The translations under genes were made by a program, and so were the position numbers. Shown piece after piece: positions 43,317 to 55,236 of a DNA stretch of 64,000 nt; position 1 is the stretch's first letter, and each line of letters begins with the position of its first letter. This DNA comes from Capniomyces stellatus (lineage: Eukaryota; Kickxellomycota; Harpellomycetes; Harpellales; Legeriomycetaceae), in contig LUVW01000023.1 of NCBI GenBank assembly GCA_001661515.1, positions 321,475-385,474 on the forward strand. The letters run 5' to 3'. The notes below the pieces were generated by a model. It saw only the letters and a program-made list of their open reading frames with translations. It was not told the DNA's origin and searched no databases.

Positions 43317-44381
43317 ATGAAGTCCTCAATAAGTTATACTCTAACAATCGCTACCTTGTCAGCACTCTCAGCCAACTTGGTTCTTGGTGGAAACCACTCC
43401 GGATCAACCCCAGATGCCAAATACGAAGGTTCAGGATCCTGCAAAGTCAACCCAGGTGGTGACGGCGGCGCACCTGCTCCAAAGTACAGTGACAGTGGAG
43501 CACCAGGAAACAAATACTCAAAGAGAAGCGGACGTGGACGCAGACACGGACACGGACACAGACACAGACATAGACACGGATGGGGAAGATGGGGAAGATG
43601 GGGCCCATATGGTCCATATGGTCCATACGGATATGGTGGATATGGAATTGGATCAGTAGGATATGGAATTGGATCAGTAGGATATGGAATTGGATCAGTA
43701 GGATATGGTGTCGGATCAGTGGGATATGGTGTCGGCTCAGTAGGGTCAGTAGGATATGGTGTTGGATCAGTAGGATCAGTAGGATATGGTGTAGCTCAAG
43801 CTGGTGGACAGCAATATGCCGCCCCACAACAACAATATGCTGCCCCACAACAACAATATGCTGCCCCACAACAACAATATGCTGCCCCACAACAACAATA
43901 TGCTGCCCCACAACAACAATATGCCGCCCAAGAACAACCAATGGTCGGATCAGGTGGTCAAGATCAATCTTATGGCCAAGGCTCTGTTGCTGGCAGCGGA
44001 GCATCACCAAGTGGTGATGATGGACAAGCACCAGGATCATACAATGACGGTCCAGCAACATCAGGCCCATCAAGCGGAGACGCTGCACCTGATTCAGCTG
44101 GTGCCGCCCCAGAGGAGCCAAAATACGCAGGAGCCGACAATGATAAACCAAAATATGATGACAAAGACCCAAAGAGCGGAGGTAACAAGCCAAAGTACTC
44201 TGACAACGGAGCTGGGGAGGAGAAGCCAAAATATAATGACAAATACTCGAGCGGAGGTAACAAGCCAAAGTACTCTGACAACGGAGCTGGAGAGGAGAAG
44301 CCAAAATACCAAGTCAAGGACACTCCATACAAGGCTGTTGAACCAAAAAACGAGAAGCCAGCTTACTCTGTAAAGAATTGA
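43317..44381 (+). CDS. secreted Gly/Tyr/Lys-rich repeat protein, 354 aa
   Basis: Single-exon frame of 354 residues with an N-terminal signal peptide (MKSSISYTLTIATLSALSAN, cleavage likely after LVLG). Next comes a linker with KY motifs, a dibasic KR site before SGRGRRHG (about residues 64-75), an Arg/His-rich run, and WGRWGPYGPYGPYG. A seven-residue array GYGIGSV/GYGVGSV follows, then a different seven-residue array QQQYAAP (five to six copies). The tail carries repeated K-P-K-Y units in a 22-23-residue repeat (GGNKPKYSDNGAGEEKPKY). No membrane segment or GPI signal is evident after the signal peptide. It looks like a structural extracellular or cell-wall protein. Tyr/Lys-rich repeats recall biological adhesives, but that is analogy only. 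I recognise no family. Codon use in the arrays is nearly identical between copies, so the repeats are young or homogenised. Confidence 0.85.
   Translation: MKSSISYTLTIATLSALSANLVLGGNHSGSTPDAKYEGSGSCKVNPGGDGGAPAPKYSDSGAPGNKYSKRSGRGRRHGHGHRHRHRHGWGRWGRWGPYGPYGPYGYGGYGIGSVGYGIGSVGYGIGSVGYGVGSVGYGVGSVGSVGYGVGSVGSVGYGVAQAGGQQYAAPQQQYAAPQQQYAAPQQQYAAPQQQYAAPQQQYAAQEQPMVGSGGQDQSYGQGSVAGSGASPSGDDGQAPGSYNDGPATSGPSSGDAAPDSAGAAPEEPKYAGADNDKPKYDDKDPKSGGNKPKYSDNGAGEEKPKYNDKYSSGGNKPKYSDNGAGEEKPKYQVKDTPYKAVEPKNEKPAYSVKN
43638..43925 (+). repeat. two adjacent 21-bp tandem arrays in the secreted protein gene
   Basis: The first array repeats a 21-base unit (GGATATGGAATTGGATCAGTA and variants) encoding GYGIGSV. 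The second repeats a different 21-base unit encoding QQQYAAP with near-perfect copies. Both keep frame. Confidence 0.95.
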
Positions 44382-46580
44382 GCTCAGTTATCTAGCTCCT
44401 ACTGTTTTTTTCTATATACACATATTTTATTGAAATTCATGATATAGTCTGTTGATTTGGCTATACTTTTTGGTTTTAAATTCATTATTCGATTATGAAT
44501 AAAAGTATAAAGATTCAAGTATAAAGTGCTGCCATAGACGATAAGTTGTCAATGAGAATAAACATCAATTTTATGATAAGCAGGCTGCAAATTGCAATCA
44601 ACAAGGGCACTTGGCTTCTTTGACTGGTGGAACATTTTTGCCGATCTTGTTTTCGTCTGTGCGGTTATAAACCTCAACTCATTAAAACTCACAACTTGGT
44701 TGATGGTAGGTTAATAAGGTATCTATCCTTGCCTGACATATCTTGGTGGCTTAATTAGGACAAATACAGGCTTCTGAAAGCAGCAGCAGATACTGTAAAA
44801 TGTATTCAAAAATAATAAAACAGCGCTGGTGAGCAACTAGTTGGCAAAACTAAACTAAGTAGTACAAAGCATTCATCCAATTGGGTCGAGCAGGAAAACT
44901 TTAGCACAATTACTTTCTAAAACAATTGGCAGAAAGTGAGAAAAGAAGGAAGGAAGGAAAAAAAAAAAAAAAAAAAAAAAAANNNNAAAAAAAAAAAAAA
45001 AAAAAAAGAAGGGTGCAAATTGGAAGAAAAAATTGCTAATCGATATCCAATAGAAGATGAGAGATTCGATTTTTTCATCTTGCTCTTTTTTAGACTAATT
45101 TTTCAATTTGAAAAGTGAAACTAAGATTAGTCACAGTCTAAACCTGTTAATGTTGGGTTAAATCACATTCAAGTGATTGATCCCAATCACGGTTATTTAA
45201 GCATTTTCACCAAACTTGATAATTTTGGACTTGATAATTTTTTAAGCTTGATAATTTTTTGAGCTTGGTTCTAGAAATCTGAAAAAAACTGTCTGGTTCA
45301 GTCGCATTTGTAAGCTTTAGTATATAAACAGCCAGTAGCTTTTTCCTTTTTATTTATTGCCAGTTATAGTGGTAATTTTCTTTTCTTATTTTTAATAAAA
45401 AACGATAAAGATAAACGAAAAGTTATTACAAGTACTCTTAATGTATTTTATTGGCAGTGTACAAACATAGACATCTTTGAAATACATTTGTAAAATGTGC
45501 TAGAGTTGAGGGAGTGTGTTGACAACAAGAGATGAATGCTAGGTCAATATGCTTTGTAAAATCGGTACAGTCAATAGATATGGATAAGCCTAGTCGAGTG
45601 TAGCGAAAATAAAAGTTGTCATAATGGGTAGAGTAATGTAAAAAACATATGCACTTTTATGACCACCACCAACTCGAAGATACAAAAATAAATAAAAATA
45701 ATTCTAGGTTAATGCCAAGTAGGTCGCGTTTATTTTAAATTATAAAAAACGGGATGTAGAGCAAGTAAAATGAAAGGGTAAGGGAGGGGTGGAAGAGTAA
45801 GGAGGGGTGAGATCTGTTTGAATTAGTAAGATTTCAAATTAGAATTTGAGCCAACTAAAAGTGCAAAAAACAGAATAAAAATTATATGTACTATTCTCCT
45901 AAACATAAAAATTAAATAAAACTTGCTTAAGGATAAAGAACAAGGATTATTTTTAACAGTATTCAGCGAATGAAAGAATAATAACACTGAAACGCCTTAT
46001 ATGTCAAGAGTAATAACAGTGGAAACATAATTTTTTTATAATGGTCACGGTAACATGGCAAAAAAAAACTTGTTTTTAGTGAAAAGGTGAATTGAAAAAA
46101 AAAAAGTGGAAAACAGTTAAAACGACTTTAAAGATTAGGATTATGAAAAATTGGTTGCGAAAACAGAAGTTCATGCAATTTTTCATGAATTTGATTCGCC
46201 AAAATATGGGGTTTTCAGCACAGCTTTAGCTTTTTAATAAATTGATTAGATGGTGAATAAAAATGCACTCAATATTTTTCTCCAAGTATCAAAGAAAATT
46301 TTTTTTTTTTTGCTTTGGCAAAATGAAGATAGTGTTTATACCATTAGCTTAAAACCCAGGACAAAGTAAAAGCAAAATATAAAGCGATTGAGTTTCCAAG
46401 AATTTGACAAAGATAAAATATAAAGCCAAAAAGTTTTTCTTTGCTAAAACCAAAAACATCTCTTCTTTTCTTTTACAGAGTTCAGCGATTCTTTATAATC
46501 AGTTTGCTCTAATAAAAAAAAGAATACAAGTATAAGAAATATAACAGTAGACTATATACAAACACACACAACTATAAAAG
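44382..46580. other. intergenic region with an assembly gap
   Basis: About 2.2 kb between two plus-strand genes. It includes a poly-A run interrupted by four N at 44983-44986. The right end is the SAM synthetase promoter and leader. No gene or RNA is visible. Confidence 0.5.
44959..45007. repeat. poly-A tract containing a 4-N assembly gap
   Basis: Long A homopolymer with NNNN at 44983-44986 in its middle. The true length of the tract, and possibly other sequence, is unresolved here. Confidence 0.97.
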
Positions 46581-47732
46581 ATGGGAGAAACTTTTCTATT
46601 TACATCAGAGTCCGTAGGAGAAGGACATCCAGACAAGATCTGTGATCAAATCTCAGACGCAATTCTTGACGCATGTTTGCAACAGGACCCAATGTCCAAG
46701 GTAGCTTGCGAGACAGCAGCCAAAACCGGTATGATTATGGTGTTTGGAGAAATCACAACAAAGGCAGTGTTGGATTACCAAAAGATTATCAGAGGAGTGA
46801 TTAAGAGCATTGGATATGACGATTCAAGCAAAGGGTTTGATTACAAGACCTGCAATGTGTTGGTGGCGATTGAGCAGCAATCACCAGATATCTACCAAGG
46901 ATTGGTGCAAAACGGAATGGACATTGAGAACATTGGTGCTGGAGATCAGGGAATTATGTTTGGGTATGCTACGGACGAGACACCTGAGCTGATGCCATTG
47001 ACTATTGTTCTTGCACACAAACTCAACATGAAGATGGCAGAGTTGAGAAGAAGCGGTGAGCTTTCGTGGCTGCGACCAGACTCAAAGACACAGGTTACAG
47101 TGGAGTACAAGAACGTTGACGGGGCAATGGTGCCTTTGAAGGTAAACACAGTCGTCATCTCCACACAGCACTCACCCGACATCAGCACGCCCGAGCTGAG
47201 AAAGGAGCTGCAGGAGAAGGTTGTGGATGCCGTGATTCCAGCCAATTACCTGAGCGCAAACACCATTCTCCACATGCAGCCATCTGGCAAGTTTATCATT
47301 GGAGGACCTCAAGGAGACGCTGGACTTACTGGCCGTAAGATCATTGTAGATACATATGGTGGCTGGGGAGCCCACGGAGGTGGTGCCTTTTCAGGCAAGG
47401 ATTTCTCCAAAGTTGATCGATCTGCTGCCTACGCTGCCCGGTGGATTGCCAAGTCACTCGTTGCTGCTGGAATTGCCCGTCGTTGTCTGGTCCAGCTCTC
47501 CTACGCTATTGGTGTAGCCGAGCCCCTTTCCATCTACGTCGACACCTATGGCACCGAACAAAGACCAAAGGAGGAGATTCTCCAAATTATCAAAAACAAC
47601 TTTGACCTCCGTCCAGGTGTCATTGTAAAAGAGCTCGATCTCTTCAAGCCAATCTACCAAAGCACCGCCTGTTACGGCCACTTTGGTCGCGAAGAGTTTA
47701 ACTGGGAAAAACCAAAAACCCTAAAATTCTAA
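46581..47732 (+). CDS. sam1: S-adenosylmethionine synthetase
   Basis: Single-exon frame of 383 residues, the usual eukaryotic length. It makes S-adenosylmethionine from methionine and ATP in the cytosol. Signature blocks are all present: [20 protein letters not shown] at the N-terminus (methionine/ATP site), [18 protein letters not shown] (the ATP-binding hexapeptide region), [20 protein letters not shown] and [20 protein letters not shown] (the P-loop-like glycine-rich motif with the active-site Lys and Asp), and the C-terminal [12 protein letters not shown]. The ATG at 46581 is followed directly by the conserved [11 protein letters not shown]. Codon use shifts toward C-ending codons in the 3' half, as expected for a highly expressed gene. 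Its product is the cofactor for the methylase encoded to its left, but that proximity may be coincidental. Confidence 0.98.
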   Translation: MGETFLFTSESVGEGHPDKICDQISDAILDACLQQDPMSKVACETAAKTGMIMVFGEITTKAVLDYQKIIRGVIKSIGYDDSSKGFDYKTCNVLVAIEQQSPDIYQGLVQNGMDIENIGAGDQGIMFGYATDETPELMPLTIVLAHKLNMKMAELRRSGELSWLRPDSKTQVTVEYKNVDGAMVPLKVNTVVISTQHSPDISTPELRKELQEKVVDAVIPANYLSANTILHMQPSGKFIIGGPQGDAGLTGRKIIVDTYGGWGAHGGGAFSGKDFSKVDRSAAYAARWIAKSLVAAGIARRCLVQLSYAIGVAEPLSIYVDTYGTEQRPKEEILQIIKNNFDLRPGVIVKELDLFKPIYQSTACYGHFGREEFNWEKPKTLKF

Positions 47733-49695
47733 TCGATAAAAACAACCTTGTCTTTTTCTCTTCACCACTCCCACCACCCATTTCCTTTCTTCTTTTTCTA
47801 AATGAAAAAAGTGAAGCAAAACTGGATCTTACCAAGCCAAGTATAGACTTAATTACTACAAAATCCTCAACATGCATATATTATATATGTATTCGCCTTT
47901 TCTCATGTAAATCGAGATTTGGCATACGCAACCATAGCCTTTCTTTTTATTACATATTTTTCTCCTTTTTATTTTATTTTATTTTTTAAAAATAACAAAG
48001 CTTGTACATCACTTGAATATGTCTTTAAATTGCTTAATCCGACTTCACTCTTACATATCCACCACCACCACCTTAACTACTCTTAATCTTTTACTTTACT
48101 TTCTACAAGTAACTTTCAAACTACTAGTACAACAATGCCAAGCGCTAAAGGATGTAAGCGCTGTCCGTAAGTGACAGATTGAACATTTTGAATACCAAAA
48201 GTAATGTCATTTTTATGATTCATTGTCATGTGCTTGTGCACTATCCTAAGCTATTGGAAGACGATGTGGGAAGGTTTTCTTTTCGCTCGTTTATTATTAT
48301 TTTTTTCACCCAACAACTTAAAACCGTCAAACTGCTTTATTTAGAATAACATGGTAAAAAGTCATGCTGAGAGAATTTGTATTCTTCTTTTTCAATTTGA
48401 ATTGATGTGAACTTTAATAGTTCCAAGAGTGTAAATAAGTAAATAAAATTGTCAACATCATGTTGATTAATTAATAACAAAGGCTATATTTTGATTTGTT
48501 GTAAATATATTAACAACACTGAATTTAGTTTCAAAATAAGCCAATAAATAATATGCACATGGTAAAATAAATCTCAATTTATTTCCATCAAGCTTTTTTT
48601 CTGCTTTTTTACTTTGCTCTATTAATACCATTGCCATAAAAACATATTCAAATCTTTAAATAATAAAGCCATTATTAGTAGGGAAGAATTAAACCAAAAG
48701 CAAAGAAATAAGGCTACTTTTTCCAACTATAGCCAAAGTAGCAGCAACTTTTCTTTCTTTTTATTTCTTTCTTTTTTTACCACTTGTCCCTCATTCATGT
48801 CTTTTCTTTATCCCTCTTTTTGCGCTTTAAAGAATCAATGTTTATTTTTAATTTCCACCTTATTTGGTTAATAAAATCAATGAACTTGCAAACCAAAATT
48901 GCCAATAGAAATTGGACAAAGTAATATTAAAACTAAACAAATCGCTCTGTAATTGTTTGTCTTTGTTCTTTTGCTCATGTAGTTTGTTCAAGATAATGGA
49001 CAGAATTGAAATTCCTTTTTTTTCTGTTTTTTATTTTTCTTGCTATTTCCAAATTTGATTAACACTAATTAGCTTCTGCTTGATAAAAAAAAAAAGTGAA
49101 GGTTTTTTTAGTTGCTAAAAAGTCTGAGTTGTTGTTATTTAAAAAGCGCTCTTGCAAACATATTCCTTTTACTAATCTTCAAACACTCTGGTTAAAATTA
49201 GCCATCGCAGGTAAATTTCAAACATATTTTGTTTTATTGTTTTCAACACACAAACTAGCACTGGTACTGGTGCTGGTGTTTCTGTTCAGCTAACCACATA
49301 ATCTACTGCTTATTTTTCAACATTTCATTTAGCTAAAGCTGTAAGCTATAGCTTTAGCAAGTAAAGTAAAGCAAAGCAAAGCACTCAACAACTAACCACT
49401 TTTTATTCTTTATTCTATTTATTTGCTTGCCACAATCCAACTCACTCCATAGATTAGACCTTTGAATATTTATATACAAGATATATAAATTGAAATTCTT
49501 GAGGGAAATAAATACAGAAGCTTGAAAACTAAAAAAGAAAATCTTGCCACGAAATGTTTATTATAAATTGGTTTTGGGATGTCCTTGAGAGTTTCGGTAA
49601 ATAAAACAATATATAATCATCATACTCATACCCGTGTACTTGTTTACGCGCTAAATATACCAACCATCATGGCAGCAATGATTAAAATATAAAAC
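47733..49695. other. intergenic region, no supported gene
   Basis: About 2 kb between SAM synthetase and SAR1, both on the plus strand, with T-rich 3' flank and many short A/T runs. A 65-codon frame at 49096-49293 lacks an ATG start and has no recognisable features. The first SAR1 exon may begin in the last 150 bases. Confidence 0.5.
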
Positions 49696-50885
49696 ATGAC
49701 CTGGTTCCTGGATTGGTTCACAATAAAAACAAACAAACAAACACACAACCAACCAACACAACCACAATTTGTATACCAATAGGACTTGTGAATAAAAACG
49801 CCAAGATTCTATTCCTGGGACTTGATAACGCAGGCAAAACCACCTTACTACATATGCTTAAAAATGACCGTTTGGCCACATTACAGCCAACACTGCATCC
49901 AAGTAAGTATCATGCCCCCCACACTCACACTTTACTCTTTCCTTTTTCTTCTTACTCTTTTTATAACAAGAAAAATATGTTCATCTTTTACCGCACATCA
50001 TCTCTGCCCAATCCGACCACTAACAATACATCTTCATATACTGTTTTGTCCAACCCTAGCATCCGAGGAGCTGTCTATTGGTAATGTCCACTTTACCACA
50101 CACGATTTAGGAGGCCATCAACAGGCTCGTCGTTTATGGAGAGACTACTTTCCAGAAGTTTCTGGTATCGTTTTTTTGGTAGATGCTGCCGATCGTGAAC
50201 GATTCAACGAATCTAAGGCCGAATTAGATGTAATAACAACAACGCACACTATACTTTATTTTCACTATTTGCCATTATGGCTAGTCTATCAGCTCTGTCA
50301 ATCCACATAATCCTAACTTTTATACTCAATTGGACAATATAGGCCCTTCTTGCTATTGAAGAACTCCAAAACGTCCCATTTTTAATTTTGGGAAACAAAA
50401 TCGATGCCAGAGGAGCTGTTTCAGAAGAGGAACTGCGTGCACAATTGGGTCTATACCAAACCACTGGAAAGGTACTTTTTAGTTTTTATTTATTCAACCT
50501 AATCTATTCTCTCTATATCCACTCCCACCTCCTCAGTATTGCACCTTCATTTACTGCTATTGATATAGTATTGTCAACATGCTATTTGCATATCCATTTT
50601 GGCGCATCTTGCTAACTTAAAACCGTCTGCAATCTATTCAATAGGGTAAAGTAAGCCTTAAAGAAATCCGACCAATCGAGGTTTTCATGTGTTCAGTTGT
50701 CATGCGTCAAGGCTATGGAGATGGTAAATAAACCTTTCAGCTTTCTATATTATTGTTTCCCTTTGTAATTAATTCATTATTTAAAACCAAAATCATCTAT
50801 TCTATTCTATTTACCCTATACATCGAATACTTATATTTCTGAATAATTTAATGTAGGTTTCCGCTGGGTTTCTCAATACGTTTAA
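49696..50885 (+). CDS. SAR1: Sar1, COPII small GTPase (first exon uncertain)
   Basis: Exons 49783-49902, 50060-50229, 50343-50471, 50645-50723 and 50857-50885 splice in phase. They encode the core [19 protein letters not shown] (P-loop), [14 protein letters not shown] (switch I), [19 protein letters not shown] (switch II), [10 protein letters not shown] (guanine-specificity NKID) and the C-terminal [13 protein letters not shown], all diagnostic for Sar1. Role: recruits the COPII coat at ER exit sites. The start is unresolved. The ATG at 49696 gives MTWFLDWF, which resembles the hydrophobic amphipathic Sar1 N-terminus, but no GT donor in the right phase joins it to the acceptor at 49782. Possible reasons are a non-canonical donor, a micro-exon, another start upstream or a base error. 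Introns are short (about 110-175 nt). Confidence 0.93.
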
Positions 50886-53012
50886 ATTCCACCTTTTTTT
50901 TGCTTTATTATTTCCAACTTTTCCTTTTTAATTATTGCTCTTTTTTTTCTTTTTTTTCCTTATTCATTTGGTTTTGATCATTTTTATAAAAAGAACCAAA
51001 TAAATCCACGGACTCTATTGTATTTGTTTTTTGTCCTTTAACTTTACTTTTGGTGTCTCGTGTCGATCATCCAAGTTTACCACGAGCACCACCCCCCCTC
51101 TCTCTCTCTCTCTCCTCCTCACTTGTATTTCTATAGACATGGTGTGTGGTCTTAGCCAAGTGTTTTAAACTTCGGATCAAACAAGGTATGTATGGCATCA
51201 TCAAACAGCTAAAGCAATGTTACCAGCTTGAATAGGTCGAGTCAGGTAATTATCACACCCTTTCAGACTTAACTTTGATCTACGTTTGTCTTAGTTTTGC
51301 ATGTGTTTCTCTTGGTTTGATTTTTATTTGTCTTGGCAAATCCAAACCGACAGCAAATTAACCACAAACGAGCGATGTCTAAATATTTGGTAAGTTTACT
51401 TGGCCAACAAAGTTGATAACATTCTCTACTGTTCACAGCACGGAATTCGCGATATCTAAAAACTCATTATGGTCCAAACCTTCTGTTTGTACATTGGCAA
51501 AACAGAGCTTTGTAAACCTTAAATCTTGAAATAAGAGGCAAAGAAAAAAAAGACGATAGTACAAGGATTATTGCCTTTATACGCTTTTCTTTTACTTTAT
51601 GGGTTGGGTAAAAAGCTCATTTGCTGGTTATAAAATCCCATATTGGTCGGCGGAAATTAATTACAAAAACCCTATTCACATTACGTTTGGTTTAAGCGAC
51701 CACGGGCAAATGAATTTCAAGCCGACTGGAATTTCTAAAACATTGTTTAGGATTATTGGAAAGGTAGGATTTTTTTTATGTTTATAATGCCAGCCAATGG
51801 GGGTACAGTTCTTGCATTTATTATACCTGGTTTGTAATTGTTTATGGTGCTTTGATTGTTTAAAATGCCATTGTATTACGGCACTAGCTTTCCAACTACG
51901 TAAATTAAAGCTGAAATCCACCAGTAAGAGCACCAGTGTTCAAGGAAGATGTTGAAAATTAAATAACTAAGCTCTTTAGATTGAGATAAAGGAAAGAAAA
52001 AAAAAGTATTAAAGTAAAAAAAAATTCGAATAGCGTGGTTTTCAACTGTCATTAATGCGTTGAATAAATAAATTGAGAAAAATAAAGTCAAAGATCTCGT
52101 GAATAATTTGTAACGTGTAAGCTAGAGCCTGAGCAAAAGGAATAAAATAGAGAAAAAAGAGTAGTATGTGAAAAAAGAAGGAAAAAAACCAAGCCTTTTT
52201 GCTTGGTACTGAACTAAAATAAACTTGGCTTGTAAGAGTTTGTTTGCTAATGAACGCCGGGAAGAAATAAAAAAAAAACATGAAAAGAAGGGAAAAAAAA
52301 AAGACATAATTAGCTCTTATTTTGACAAACAAAAATTGGTAAAAGAGAACGGTCATTCTTGGTTAGAGGGGCTGGTTGGTAGTTGAGTTGAGGTTGGATT
52401 GGACTGTTTTGCTGGTTAAAAGTTACCAATAGACTGTTTGTATAATTAGCAAAGCCCGTAGTTTGACATTAGGTAACTGAGAATAAACCAAGTCACCAAG
52501 CATTGCTGAACTGAACCAAGATTTGGCGCTTTTCTCTTTATACAAGTTCATTATGAGTTACTATATTTAAATAATGCAATTTGGTTTTAAGTTTTCCAAC
52601 TAAACAAATAATAATATGTTTTTTGCTTTGAATAGCTAAAATTGCTGAAGATATTAATAATTCAATAGCAATCAGTATCAGTTTCTTTTAACTATCTTTG
52701 TAAAAAAATTTAGGGAAATTTAGTAACTAGGCATATAAAACAAGTTATATTCCGCAAAGCGATATTTTATCCATTTTATATCATATCATATTTCTTTCAT
52801 TGAGCATAGATATAAAGTAAGTGAGTGACAATAGTCTTGCCAAGCATAAAGTGGGACAACGAACAGGATAATAATACGCAAAAACATCAAAGTTTATACG
52901 CATTTACTTTTTTTTTTCTTTACCTTTTCGCGAACGTATTAGCACAAGTATATTCTTTCTTTTTATCTTTCAATTTAGTTTGACAAATCTTCTCTAGCAT
53001 AAAAAACAAAAT
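50886..53012. other. intergenic region, no supported gene
   Basis: About 2.1 kb between SAR1 and the syntaxin gene, both plus strand. It contains a (CT)n microsatellite near 51099-51114 and T- or A-runs. Frames of 60-104 codons on the minus strand at 51676-52356 are hydrophobic, Phe/Ser-rich translations of A-rich DNA and look like chance. Confidence 0.5.
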
Positions 53013-54668
53013 ATGAGTCGTGATAGATACAAAGAGCTCCAGGTAAAAACAACACACGCTACGTTATATATATATATATATATATATTCATGATACAATA
53101 CATGTATCGCATTGTGTGTTTTAATTATCAAATGACAAAAGTAATAAAGAAAAAAAAACAAGGAATTCGTTTCATGGGTTCATTTAAATCAAATCCTCCA
53201 TGCCTTTTAAGTTTTGACTATAAAGTATACATATGGCAATGTTTAAAGGGAAAATTATTTTTTTCTTCCTTTTTTCGTTCTGGTGTTTTTATGGGATTTG
53301 GAAATGAACAAGTTGGTGGGACTAAGGATGTATATATAGGCTGAAAGAAACAATAGTAAATAATACTTTAAAAAAGAGTCTGATGAAATTTAAATAGAAA
53401 CGTACTGGAATCAATGAAGAGTTTCAAAGCAACAATGAAATGACCAGAATTCCAGTAAGAGCGGACTCTGAAGGCACCTCTGATGTGGAGTTTTTTAATA
53501 TGGTAAGAGCTGGTATGCTTTATTATTATCACCGATACTATAATTACTGCTATAATTATTTCTGATATTGTTATCACTGCTGCTGCTACAGCAGATTCAA
53601 AAGAGTCAATGAGCTAATGCGATAGAGTGTGGATAATTCTAGAACGACAAAATCAAGGCCGGATTTTCACAGGCTGAGTCGATGATATCGGATGTCACGA
53701 GACTGCATGACAGGGCGTTGGCTTCAATAAACGACAGTGCATACAAGGAAGTGATAAACGATAGAGATTCTTTAGACAGAAAACTCAACAAACTGATAAA
53801 GGCGATCAAGAACGACTTGGACAGTAAGTAAACCCAAAATCAAAACCAAAGCAATGATGTTGTATATGATCATAAAGTAGATATATGGTTATATAATGGT
53901 ATAATGATATAATAATAAGTTGTTGGTTGACTTACTTTTTCCAAAGAAATGCAAAGTGCAGCCTCCGAACACTGGCTACCACGATCACAAAGCGTTTCAA
54001 GACTTGGCAGACACCAAGCATTGGCCAAAAACTTTGCGGAAATAATCCAGTTCTACCAGCAATCAAAGCACGAGATGAGCCAGCGTAACCGTCAGCGCTT
54101 GAAGAGACAGTACCTGATTGCTCGACCAAATGCGTCAGAGGCAGAGGTCGAGGATGCAATTGATAATGATCGTGCCAACAATGTGTTTGCACAGGCTGTT
54201 ATGAACTCCAGCAGAGTTGCAGATGCTTCAAAGGTTCTGAGAGAAGTCGAGGAGCGCCAAAAGGACATTGCCAAGCTTGAACAAACCATTATTGAGCTAG
54301 CGGCTCTATTTGAGGAAATCAGCGCAATGGTCAACCAACAGCAAGGAATGATAGACGAGATTGAACATGCTGTCGAAGACACCAATGAGCAAACTGTTGC
54401 TGCTGCAATCGAGGTCGAGAAGGCCATTGTCTACAGAAAAAAATCAAGAAAGGTAAATTTACATAATCCCATTTCTCAATTATTCAAGCTCGTTTCTACT
54501 TTTATACTCTTTCTTATCTGAACTGCGCACTTATATTTAACCATTAATTTTTGTTTGTTTTGCCTAACTCCTTCTTTGAAACAGAGAACATGGTGCATTT
54601 TGGCATTCCTGCTTATTCTACTGATTGTTATCGGTGTTGTTGTTTACTTTACTTTGCCTAAAAAGTGA
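53013..54668 (+). CDS. SSO1: plasma-membrane-type syntaxin (Qa-SNARE), five exons
   Basis: Exons 53013-53042, 53398-53502, 53643-53823, 53947-54452 and 54585-54668 splice in phase to about 301 residues, the normal syntaxin length. The start peptide MSRDRYKELQ resembles syntaxin-1-type N-peptides, which bind Sec1/Munc18 proteins. The Habc bundle spans roughly residues 45-190 (AGFSQAESMISDVTRLHDRA, LKRQYLIARPNASEAEVED). The SNARE helix reads LEQTIIELAALFEEISAMV followed by NQQQGMIDEIEHAVED, with the central zero-layer Gln in place. Exon 5 encodes a C-terminal anchor (CILAFLLILLIVIGVVVYF) ending in LPKK. Role: target-membrane SNARE in exocytosis, downstream of the exocyst subunit also found in this window. 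The 30-nt first exon is followed by an intron carrying a (TA)n microsatellite. Assignment to Sso1/Psy1 rather than an endosomal syntaxin rests on the N-peptide and general pattern. Confidence 0.9.
53065..53087. repeat. (TA)n microsatellite in syntaxin intron 1
   Basis: Alternating T and A for about 22 bases inside the first intron of the syntaxin gene (53043-53397). Confidence 0.9.
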
Positions 54669-55236
54669 TCAATATGTTTCCCTGACCCTATTTACCTCGA
54701 CTATTTTTCATATTTTTTATTATTTTATTATTTTTGTGTTTTATTGGCAACAAAATAAAAACAACATACAACAATACTATAAAACACTGCTATTTTCATA
54801 TGATAAACGACTATATTAGCCAGTACTCCCTTCGATCAATCAGATCGTCCGTACCCGATGGGCATTGGTTCAGGGAGATTGGTGCTACCTTATTTAGTCA
54901 AAAAAATCTGCCTAATTTCAAAAGTTTCCACAAAAATTGAGCGTTTATATTTTTATTATGTATGGGTATATTATAGCCATAAGAATTTTATAAATAGAAA
55001 CAAAAATCGAAGTTTCAAAATCGGAATAATACAAAAGAAATAAAGTAAAAAAAGAATATGTAAATGCCAATGCAGAAAAAGAAAGGGTATTTTTTTTTTC
55101 TCCCTCTTTTTCTTTAAACACTAGTCAGGCTGTTGATGATAAAATGAACGCAGGAAACAAATCAAATGTATATGTGTGCTTGTGTGTGATTGTGATTGTT
55201 TAGGATATTATCAGGGGGTAGTGGGGTAGTGTGAAT
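54669..55236. other. convergent intergenic region
   Basis: 3' flanks of the plus-strand syntaxin and minus-strand RNR2 genes. AT-rich, with polyadenylation-like AATAAA hexamers on both strands. No gene seen. Confidence 0.6.

Noticed and set aside
43447..44304. A 285-codon open frame antisense to the secreted repeat protein
   Set aside because: It is the mirror of in-frame 21-bp repeats, which keep all frames open; the translation is a Leu/His/Gln-rich array with no domain, while the sense frame has a signal peptide.
31014..47732. A functional gene cluster of methylase plus SAM synthetase
   Set aside because: The genes are on opposite strands, separated by more than 6 kb and another gene, and SAM synthetase is a housekeeping enzyme; proximity alone is not evidence of a system.
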